From Omphalotus guepiniiformis (Eukaryota > Basidiomycota > Agaricomycetes > Agaricales > Omphalotaceae), in assembly GCA_028554645.1 (NCBI GenBank), contig JAQOOI010000049.1, forward strand, positions 62,001 to 126,000: a stretch of DNA of 64,000 bases. Direction: 5' to 3'. The position numbers and the translations under genes are program-made. Below are positions 10,301-19,232 of this stretch, one piece after another. The notes below the pieces were generated by a model. The model saw only the letters and a program-made list of their open reading frames with translations. It did not search any database and was not told the origin of the DNA. Position 1 is the stretch's first letter, and the number at the start of each line of letters is the position of its first letter.

Positions 10301-11633
10301 GATGCATGCTGCTCATAACCATCTGGGACATAAAGGAATGTTTGCAACAAAAGCTCTTATAGAAAAGCGTTTTTGGTGGCCAGACTTGAATGGTGATGTC
10401 AATTGGTTTGTCAAATCCTGCCAAGTCTGCCAGAACCGCAAAATGGACTTGTTGAAAATTCCTCCCACTCTTACCCACACTCCCTCTCTGTTTCAGAAGA
10501 TTCATGTTGATGTTTTCAAAGTATCACCTGCAAGCAATGGTTGCAAAGATGTTGTACATGGCAGATGTGCACTATCATCTTGGTCTGAAGGAAGAGCTTT
10601 AAGATCTGACAATGCTAGGTCATTGGGAGAATGGTTCTTTGATGATATTATATGCAGATGGGGATGTCCTGATGAAGTTGTAACTGATAATGCACCCCAA
10701 ATGCGAGCTATGCTTAAATGGCTAGAAGAGAAATATGGAATTAAAGGGATTAACATATCTCCTTACAATTCACAAGCCAATGGCAAGATTGAGAGAGCCC
10801 ACTTTGACATTAGAACTGCCCTTGCAAAAGCTACAGGGGGAGATTTAAAGAGATGGTGGTGGTTTCTCAAGCATGTCTTCTGGGCAGATAGAATTACAGC
10901 TAGAAAGGGACTTGGATGTTCACCATACTTCCTTGTCACCGGTGCTGAACCTATTTTACCCTTAGATATTGTTGAGTCCACTTGGTTGGTAAAACTACCA
11001 GATAGAATTCTGACATATGAGGAACTTATTGGCTACAGAGCTCAAGCTCTAGCTAAACATAGAACCCATGTTCAAGAAATGATATCCAGGATAGATACTA
11101 CCAAGAGGGATACTCTAAGACAATATGAAGAAGAATACAGAAATGTTATCAGAGACTTTGATTTCAAACCTGGTACATTAGTACAAATCAGAAATACACA
11201 AGTTGAGAAGAACTTGGACAGGAAAATGTATCCTAGATACTTGGGACCCATGATTGTAATAAGGAGAACCAAAGGGGGATCCTACATTGTGGCCCAAATG
11301 GATGGTACTGTACTCAGAGAAAAGGTTGCTGCCTTCAGAGTACTGCCCCATGTTGCTAGATATGAACCAATTGAACTGCCTGAGAACATTCATGAACTTA
11401 TAGACTTGACTAGTGAACAGCTAGAAGCCATGGTTAATGAAAACACGGAGTTAGATAGTGAACTTGAAAGGGATTATATCTTTGACAGTATTCCTCAGTT
11501 GAGAATTCCTGTTGATGATGAAGACTTAGAAGAGTTCACTGATGAAGAAGCTGCATCTGACAATGATGTAGATGAAGAAGAACCTGATTGGGATGCTCCA
11601 ATGCAGACCAGGGCTCGCTCTTCAAAGAGATAG
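7327..11633 (+). pseudogene. pol: Pol (RT-RNase H-integrase), element 1, broken by solo LTR
   Basis: After the frameshift the frame runs to 9594 and includes reverse transcriptase (LLDIFVGYD, then the catalytic YIDD at about 8593) and RNase H (LSVDTSW, about 9113). It then enters a 225 bp insertion (9555-9779) and stops. The rest of the frame resumes at 9786 and runs to 11633: an integrase with an HHCC zinc site (HLGHKG ... CQVC), a DDE core (HVDVF, VVTDNAP, NGKIERAH) and a C-terminal GPY/F-like piece (YLGPMIVIRR). I saw no chromodomain. Element 2 carries the same protein without the insertion. Integrase cannot be made in frame with RT here, so the element is not autonomous. Confidence 0.9.
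9555..9779 (+). mobile_element. solo copia-like LTR inserted in pol
   Basis: A 225 bp block is absent from the matching place in element 2 and is flanked by the 5-bp duplication CTGCC (9550-9554 and 9780-9784). It starts TGTTAGAATA, the usual opening of Ty1/copia LTRs, and ends ATCCCAATA, a near inverted match. It has no internal coding sequence, so it is best read as a solo LTR left by recombination between the LTRs of a former copia insertion. Confidence 0.82.
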
Positions 11634-11849
11634 AAAGATAAAACACACTGTATTTGAAAAAGTAGCTAGTTAAATACTCGAGAGAGACTATCTAGCTCAA
11701 TGAAAAATAAATAAAAAGTGTAAAAAGTAGTTCTAAACTACTAAGATGAACGAAAAAGGATGTTCTAAATACTCGAGGATGTCCTATGCGATGTACCAGT
11801 GACGTGTATACTACCTATACATTGAAACTAAGGTGCTAAAAAGTAACAT
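11634..11849. other. short noncoding spacer between pol and antisense gene AS1
   Basis: The stretch lies between the pol stop and the AS1 stop, so the two genes converge. It holds one variant of the recurrent motif (AGTTAAATACTCGAG; AGTTAGATACTCGAG in element 2). No terminator or poly(A) signal was identified with certainty. Confidence 0.4.
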
Positions 11850-13251
11850 CTAGTTCAGTGTTAAGTCTGCAGGGGGAAATTCATGAAATGGAGCTGGGTC
11901 TGAAGCTACTGCTGGACCTGCCTGCAAGGGATCCTGAGAAGCACGATTGGCCTTCTCTTTCGCCTTCCTGAGCTGCTCCAACTTGGAATATTCCTGGTAG
12001 GCAAACCTGTACTGAGAATGGTGATACTGGATAGCATGTTGGTGAACACTGAGCTCAGTCCTCAGAAAGTTGGAAATAGAGTGAAGGACTTCTGGAGAGA
12101 AGTGGTCAAGGTCCATGAACGGAAATAAAGCCGTAATACGATTGACTATCTCTTCTCCACTCTCCCTGAGTTTGCGCTCATCTGTAAAGCATAGAGTTGG
12201 ATGCTCGACGCGGTACCAGATTGAGTTAGATACTCACGCTCTGTCTCTTCACTAAGGTTGACAAAGGGCTTCTCAATGCGAGGCTTCTTCTGACTACCAG
12301 CCTTGGGAGTTTCTGGGACAGTCTCAGGCTATAGGAGCAAGAAACAGTCAGTCATGCTGTACTTAGCAACTCAGAGTAAAATAACACTTACCACTTTGGA
12401 CTGAATTGGATTGGCCTATATGGTCCAAAAATCGTTCAAAGTAAGTAAAAGAGATGAAATAATAAGGCTGAGAAAGGATACCTACCACTGGAGTAGTAGG
12501 TACTACTTTGTCCTTAGCAGTCTTAGCAGCTGCACTAGGGGTGTTGGTAACCTTGCCTGAGTCCTTGCTGTCCTTCTTGGGAGCATGGATGGACGCAGAA
12601 AGTCCCAGGGCTGGTCCATCAGCCATCTGAAAAATGAAAGGAAAGGAAAATGAGAAATTATTCAGGCCACTATGGAGTTAGATACTCAACGGTAACGTCT
12701 CCGTCGCCTGTAATAACTTTGATTTCCTCATCCTCATCATCGTCGTCATCAACAAGCTCAGGAGTTTTCGCTGGCTGCACGAAAACATGCAGTTAGTTAC
12801 TCCAGGTGACAAGGATACTCGAGAAAAATGCTTACTTTGCGCTTTCTGGGTGGAAGATCCCTCTCCCTGCGCTTAACCAAGTCCTCCCTAAAGATCTTGA
12901 TATGAGCAAAAGTGTCAGGCTCAGGAATGCTTGAATATTTCTTGAGGGTGTCAGACACCAAGGAAACACCTTTGTCATATAGACCAAAGGCTTCTTCGGA
13001 CTTGGCAACTGCAAAAGCAGGAAGGGACTTCTTCTATAGCAGAGAAACGCAGAGTTAGATACTGGAACATGGCGGACATTGAGTTAGATGTTACTCACAA
13101 GATGACTAGCTAGGGCGGTGATCAACATGCCCAATAGCTCAGTATCGACGTCCTTGGCCTCCATAGCTCCAGTAGCACGAGAAATATAACGTTGAGTAGT
13201 TGCTACCCACTCAGGGCGCTCAGGCCAACCTTTGTGACCTTTTGGGGGCAT
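11850..13251 (-). CDS. antisense gene AS1 carried by Gypsy element 1
   Basis: A complete seven-exon gene opposite to gag-pol: exons 13251-13099, 13033-12836, 12774-12691, 12626-12486, 12415-12392, 12328-12238 and 12181-11850. All six introns have GT and AG ends and the joined exons make an exact frame of 341 codons including the stop. The protein starts MPPKGHKGW, then a short helical region, a basic cluster (KRRERDLPPRKRK), an acid run (DDDDDEDEE), a Ser/Lys/Thr-rich linker, and a C-terminal helical/coiled-coil part (HFSPEVLHSISNFL ... KLEQLRKAKEKA). It looks like a nuclear, nucleic-acid-associated protein; I do not recognise the family. Three introns carry the recurrent motif at or beside their 5' splice site. 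In element 2 the first exons are deleted. Confidence 0.75.
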
Positions 13252-14082
13252 AGTAATGAAGTATGAGAAGTATGAGAATTGGGAAGGATGTAAAAAGGGT
13301 AGAACCAAGTATCTTATGGTGCTGAATCGTCGTCAACGATTTGGGAAACCTTTTATACTAGTTCTATACCTAACTTCTCGATTTGGACATTGAAAAACTG
13401 GACCGGGTTACTAAGTCAAAATTTCTTGAACTAGGCCTGTCCATGCGATTCAACGGGGACGTTGAAATTTATTCTGCTTTGGGGGAGAGAGTAAAGACAA
13501 GTTAACAATGACTCTAGAGGGAAATTTTTGATTTTTCAAAGATTAAGATCTAGAGATCTGGAACAGCTTTGACCGTTTGAGGGCTTAGCCGGCTTAAGAT
13601 TGCCGAGTTCAACTCTGTCTTCACGCGGAAACCTTGGGCAAAATAAATCTTGACTTATCCATAATAAATAAAGATACTTACAGAGTTTTATTTGAATATA
13701 ACCTGTAATCGTGGAGTCTCCCTCTGAAGCTCGACTTAGATACTATATCTGGAGAGGGATACTCGGACTTTTATAATATTTCAACTTAAAGTTCACACTT
13801 AAAGAAGAAAACAAGACAAATGAAATATATTTGAGCTCTAGAAGCTCATTGTAATGACTATGGAAGACACTCTACATGTACTACTATCTGAATAGAATAC
13901 AGTGAGTGTCTGAAATACAAGATATATATATAAGGGCAACTCAGTGTGTTGAACACTTGAGTCACCCCGCACGAGATGCAAACAGTTTACTGATAAAGAA
14001 ACGACCAGTCCAGCGCTGCGTAGGAATCGCCGTAATGCTGAGGAAGATACGCTAGAAGGGCCGGAGGAACCTCGTGTGCGAG
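13252..14082. other. noncoding spacer between AS1 and AS2 with internal polypurine-like tract
   Basis: No coding exon is supported. It should contain the AS1 promoter. It includes GCTTTGGGGGAGAG at 13476-13489, close to the element's own 3' polypurine tract, and one motif variant near 13735. Parts can be aligned, with strong divergence, to 32290-32420 of element 2. Confidence 0.4.
13476..13489 (+). other. internal polypurine-tract-like sequence
   Basis: GCTTTGGGGGAGAG resembles ACTTTGGGGGAGA found just before the 3' LTR of element 2 (33270-33282). A similar internal copy is at about 32293-32306. It could prime a second plus strand, or mark an old junction. Confidence 0.4.
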
Positions 14083-16631
14083 TCACTCTGAAGGAATATG
14101 ATCCTCTTCAGGTAGTGGACTGCTCGCGGGGGCGAGAACCTTCTCGGTGTCCAATTCGTCCTCATCATCCTCGACCTCTGGATTGTTGTGAGAAGCACCA
14201 GTCGCTGGACGCGGCTCTTCGGTGTTCTTAGCGATAGATTCGGCTCGAGACGTGGAGGGATGAGATGGGCCAACTTCAGCTTTATCCTCCTCGGGATCGA
14301 CCACGATGAAATTGCCGGCGCTGTTCTTCGAGATATAGCTGGCGCGAGACACGATGTTGACGTCCCAACCAAGCGCGGTACAGAGAAGTCGCATCTGCTC
14401 GTTGGTGTATTCGAAGGAGGGGTCACCAGTCTTAAGCTGATGGAGTACGAGTCGAGGATCCCTGCACGATGCCTTGATATGCGCCTGACGATCGATGATC
14501 CCAGCATGAAGCTGCTCCATGGCCTGCATCTGCGCGACAACCCCTTCCTGCATCTTCTCGTAAGAGTCGATAAGAAGTTGGAGTTGACCCGCCTCTTGTG
14601 CAATGACTAGATAAACGAGAAATTCAGTTAGAAATTGAATTGAAACAATAAGAAAAATGAGATTAACTCACCAGCGCTACTACTGCGAGCTAAGGTGTAA
14701 GAAAGGCAGCGCATCTGATCGGTACCTTCAAGGCTGTATGTCCAACTGCACGCATGATTATCCTTGGCGCAGGTACTACATCTCCAGTCGAACGAGTTCT
14801 CCTTGATTTGAGGGCGACACTTGCGACCGTCGGAATGGGTACTGCCGACGCAAGCTGCGCAGATGGAATCACCGAAGAACTGCAAAAAGTATCAGCTAAA
14901 AGATGCTGCAATAAGAAAAATGAGATACTTACGCGGTCGAACGAGCGATTAATAGAAACGAGCTGTTGAAGTGTAACGGGGCGACCGTAAGGCCACCCAA
15001 AGACAGTACGATCTAGACAAATTGTTAGTTCTAAAAAGCTATAGTTAAGAAAAACGAAAAGACATACCAGGAACGTCGGTATATTCCTCCTTGTTCCGGT
15101 GTTGAAAGGTGCGACCATCGACACGCTGGATAAAGCAAGGAAAGGTTAGTAGACCATACTGAGAAATGAAAAAGAAGACCTACTTGAAGATTAGGGGGTT
15201 CGTCATGAACGCCGGGAGCCTTCAGCACGGATGTAGTTGAGAAACCTGCGCGATTCGGCCAAAGGGGAGCAGAAAGGTCGACTTTGGACTCCTTGGCACC
15301 CTTCGACCCCTCATTCTTCTTTTTGGGCTTGTCTTCCTCATCCTCTACTTCCTCCTCGTCGCTGGATTCAGGGAGAGTCGTCTTGGTCGAAGTAGAAGCG
15401 GCCTTGGACCGAGTTTGACGCGCCGGCAGTTCCTCCACAGGTTCCTCCACGCGAATAGATCGAGTCTTTGGGCGAGGCTTCACCGTTTGCTTACCCTTGC
15501 CCTGTAAAGCCCATGAGAAATGAATACACCTAAGAAAGAGAAAATGAAACTCACCTTAGAAGATTTGGGAGCCTCAGGCTTCTTGGTCAATGAGGTCCGG
15601 GTTTTCTTTCTTGGAGGCTCGGAATCAGGAACCTCTGCGTTGTCGTCGTCAGATTCGTCGGTGAAGACGGCAGAGTCCTCGGAATCCAGAGACTTGCGTT
15701 TCGACTAGAAAAATGAATAAGTCAGGAGGAATCCACTGCGAGAAACTCAAAACTTACCACAGATCGACCTGGCATTGGCGTCAGGGCAGGTTTAGGTTTC
15801 GTCTTCGTAGCCGGAGCTGTCTTCTTGGCGGAACGAGTGGATTTGGCAGCGGAAGCAATGGGTTCGATAGGGGAAAGGCGGATCTCGTCATCTTCCTCAT
15901 CGTCCTCGTCGTCTTCAAGCTGAGGACCTAGGAGAGACTTGGGAAAAGGCGGTAGAGGCTCCCAGAGATTCCGAAGCTAAACGAGAAATGAGACTTTAGA
16001 TGTCAAAAGAAATAGACCCCTGAACTAAATAACTCACTGTGAACTTTTTGTGCAAATCGTCATACCGAGCCCTGGAAGGACACCAAGGTGGCAGAACGAA
16101 AGTTCCTGGCCTCTGTTGATGCAACCAGAGCGCGAGATTCGAAGCGGCAAGGAAAGTTCCAGTGAAGTAGTCGGGCAAATGGGTCTCATTCTTCTGACAA
16201 CGGTTAAAAACCAACGCGACGTGAGCCTATACAGCGTAAACACGCGTTAGTAGAGGCATAAATAAGAAACGAAAACAAAACCTACAAGAGCGAATTTTGC
16301 CTCCTCGAAAGTAGTGGACATCAGTTTGAGCCGGAGACCTGCACCATAATGTTCAAATGATTGGTCGCGGAGTCGACGATCGAAGTCCCCAAGCTTAGAG
16401 CAGACAGTGGAAAGGGCCTGGTAGTTGTTGGCCTGCATAGTATGTACACGCTAAGCAGAGAGTGAGAAACGAGAAGGAAAAGGGAGACTCCATGGAACGG
16501 GGATCTCAACTATATATGACACGACCGAAACGGTCCGTGAGAGAAAGAAGAATGAGTTGACTCACGAACTCAATGGAGGCATCGCTTCCTAGAGAAATGG
16601 AGTTAGCAAGTTCCCTAGAAAAGTCGTCCAT
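14083..16631 (-). CDS. antisense gene AS2 with Cys-rich zinc-cluster exon, in element 1
   Basis: A complete ten-exon gene on the minus strand: exons 16631-16566, 16450-16286, 16226-16038, 15976-15758, 15704-15555, 15501-15184, 15125-15068, 15012-14933, 14879-14672 and 14606-14083. Introns are about 50-115 nt with GT-AG ends, and the joined frame is exactly 659 codons with the stop. The protein has an N-terminal helical part (MDDFSRELANSISLG...), acid and Lys/Arg-rich low-complexity regions (KTRSIRVEEPVEELPARQ), a WPYGRPVTLQQLVSIN segment, a Cys cluster (CAAC-x11-C ... CSTCAKDNHAC) and an acidic tail. The Cys cluster suggests zinc and nucleic-acid binding, and the lysine-rich parts suggest the nucleus. 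It is more GC-rich than gag-pol, which hints at capture of a host gene. Element 2 has no intact copy. Family not recognised. Confidence 0.75.
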
Positions 16632-16918
16632 AGGGAGACTCAGTGAGATGTGAAGAACGAAAGGGGTCTTCCATATTTGGCTGAACTTCGACGGATGCAG
16701 ACATCGGGTTTCTCCGAATTGAGCATTGCCGAGGCATGCTGAGTGAAAAACGTACTGATCGGTCTTTCAATCGAGAAGTCTGCCTAACGGCAGTTCACTG
16801 TGACAAGGTGTCAACGTGATAGTAAAGCAATTGACTTGACTTCTGTGACTATCTACCTGAAAAAGTAGTATCTAACTCGATATTGGCCATCATGGACGAT
16901 CGAGGTCGATCTTATTTT

Positions 16919-16931
16919 ACTTTGAGGGAGA
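16919..16931 (+). other. 3' polypurine tract, element 1
   Basis: ACTTTGAGGGAGA directly precedes the 3' LTR, the expected plus-strand primer site. It differs from element 2 by one G to A change. Confidence 0.7.
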
Positions 16932-18734
16932 TGTCGCGACTAAAAGCGGTCTAGGCTTGAAATCATGCAGATTGAGAAAGATTTTGGTTGTTCAAACATT
17001 GGAAACTGAACAATGAGGACTAGAGTTCACCCAGACTGCTAGTTGAAACATGAGAACACACTCAGTTACTCAAGCCTGAGTGTAGAGTTAGCTACAGTAC
17101 ATGATATGGTACTTAGCAACTGTGACCAATGGGATCATGAAGAGAGATACTAGTTTTGCCTCTCACTTTGTATTGGAGTACCAATGTTCCATGCTAAGTT
17201 GAGTTGGTCAGACCCACCCTCTAAAGACTAGAGACTCTCATGAGTGTTGTTTGATTGTAATCCAAGGGAATGATGGAAGTTACAATTCAATCTGAGAAAC
17301 ATCTAAGTCCACTGGACTACCTAACTCCAGCTGGTCTTGCTAACTCAGGTTGGCTGTAAAGACTGAATGCTGAGAGTGCAGACAATCTTGTATTGTTCTA
17401 ACCAGAGAAATATGTTGTACATTTGGTACTATGCTTAGGATGGTGTTACTACTGGTGAACCACCTTTGTCTGTTGGCTAAAGAGGAAAAATCCTCTAAGT
17501 CATTTCTGAAGAATGGAGTTAGATACTCAAGCTATCCTACCATGGAGCTAGATGTTGATTCTGGAGTATCCCTCTGAAATGTAACATCTAACTGAGTGAT
17601 ACCCTGCACCCAGACACCCAAATAGGGAAGAATAAACGATTATTGGGACATAATACTGCCCATAGCTTGTTGCTAGAACCAGCTAAAAGGAGAAGTACCT
17701 CCTGGAGACAAATCAGATGCAAGATCTGGCCAGATAGACACATGTGCTACTGTACAGCTTGTGGATGATAGTAACAACGGAGTAAGGTCTAGATGACCTC
17801 TGAAACGGAGAAATAACCACTGGATATGCTAGGAACCTCACCAGCAGCCCCCAGTTAGGAAATCCAAAAGAGTTGCAAATTTCAAAATCATAAAAGATGT
17901 TGTCATATGGCACCATTCTGGACTGATATTGCGTGCTGTACACCCTGGTTAGATACCCTGGACTTGATTGCCAAGCCACTATATGGACAAAGCGATTTTT
18001 ATAACAAATTTTATACCCAAGATACCTATACATGACAGTATCTAACTGAAAAATACCTACAAAAATACCTAAAAAGACACCAATCCCTGCTCAATTAGTC
18101 TTTCTGTTGTCTATTCTATTTACTCTGCTCAGATTCCCTTACATTTTCCAGATTTACTATATTTATTTTCTGACCTGTATATAAGAACTACCTACTTGTA
18201 GATATTTTTCCTTAAGTTAGGACTGCCTAGGCTCACTACCAAAGCAGAACTTCTTCTAGACGAAAATTGCCTGGCTCTTAGGAGTTCAGTTATAGAGAAA
18301 TATACCAGTTGTGCAAACTTCTGTAAAGTCCCTTGTGGCAAACCTTGAGAGAGATACTGAAACTGTTGCTGTCCCTGCTGTTCTGTCTGTGCTGTTCTGC
18401 CTGCTGAAACTGTTGCTGCTACTGTTCTGATTGATACTGTCACTGTTTGGACCATTGGATCGAGTTGCCCACTCTGATTATTGCCCTGAACCATCCCCTG
18501 AACCCCTGAGAAACTAGTTGCCCTCTGTCTTGAACCTGTGTTTTTGAGTTGCCCTGTCACTTATACCCTGTTCAGAGCGGACTGCAGACACTTGCTAGCT
18601 CAGTATTGAGTTCGATTGTCGAGTTTAACTGTGCGGAACCTTTGCCAACGCCAGCCACACCTCCACAAACCCCCCTAGAATTGAGTTAGAGGTTGTTTCT
18701 TGAGACTCCCTCTCAGTCAAATTCTTGCACATTA
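16932..18734 (+). repeat. 3' LTR of element 1
   Basis: 1803 bp copy of the element LTR from TGTCGCGAC to CACATTA, followed directly by the left end of the KDZ transposon. It shares several variants with the 5' LTR against element 2 (for example near 17363 and 17567) and has about a dozen private ones. Confidence 0.94.
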
Positions 18735-18760
18735 CCGCCTTGTAAATTGTCCCAAGGAGA

Positions 18761-19154
18761 ATTATAATGGATACTACCGCCTGTAACATATGCCTGTTAC
18801 CAGCCATTATAATGAGTAAGTCGTCCCATTATAATACTCCCTATTATTTACTATACCCTCTCCCCCGCCATTATAATAGGCCCATACATTACACAAAATA
18901 GAACCCTTATCCTGCCTCTGCATTATAATGGCAAGGGCAGCCCATTATAACGCTCCGCCTCCCTCATTATAATCATCAACAACAATACACCCATTATAAT
19001 GCCCCACCTCAGTTCTGTATTTACGCTCACCCTGCCATTATAATACCCGGTGTCCTGTCATTATAATTACTCTCGTCCCATTACAATGTTGCCCCATCGT
19101 CGGCTTTTGAATGATACCTTTTTGAATGCTTAATCACTCGTGCCCAATTATAAT
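18761..19154. repeat. left subterminal cluster of ATTATAAT palindromes in KDZ transposon
   Basis: About a dozen copies of ATTATAAT or one-base variants, mostly within CCATTATAATGG-like contexts, lie in 400 bp between the transposase stop and the element edge. In fungal DNA of this base composition one copy per tens of kb is expected. Such subterminal arrays are commonly transposase binding sites in DNA transposons. Confidence 0.85.
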
Positions 19155-19232
19155 GATGCAAAAACAAAAACAATTTTATTTCTCGATTTCTCGGAACCAA
19201 CCTATCACCAAATATGTCAGAAAAAAACCCTG

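Larger units (their letters stand above)
2040..18734 (+). mobile_element. Ty3/Gypsy-type LTR retrotransposon, element 1 (defective)
   Basis: Two direct LTRs (2040-3846 and 16932-18734) flank a putative primer binding site, gag, protease, RT/RNase H/integrase and a polypurine tract. The RT-RNase H-integrase order is that of Ty3/Gypsy elements. Pol is broken by a solo copia-like LTR at 9555-9779. The 5.3 kb between pol and the 3' LTR carries two spliced genes on the minus strand. By eye the LTRs differ at about 30 sites in 1.8 kb, so this insertion is older than element 2. The LTRs begin TG and end TA. Flanks read CCGCGG before and CCGCCT after, so the target duplication is not clean; CCGC plus two extra G residues is one reading. 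Confidence 0.93.

Noticed and set aside
11072..11393. Minus-strand small frames inside the integrase region
   Set aside because: Shadows of conserved pol coding sequence; unlike AS1 they have no exon structure that joins into a longer protein.
18192..18560. 122-codon Gln/Thr-rich open frame on the minus strand of each LTR
   Set aside because: It repeats only because the LTRs repeat; composition follows the CTGTT-rich plus strand, and no promoter or domain supports it.
2040..18734. Element 1 as a chimera of two separate insertions
   Set aside because: Its two LTRs share variants against element 2 (near 17363 and 17567), so they look like a true pair despite the untidy flanks.
18735..19230. 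Possible CRISPR-like array because of evenly recurring motif
   Set aside because: The repeat is only 8-10 bp, palindromic, irregularly spaced, and the organism is eukaryotic; subterminal transposon repeats explain it.
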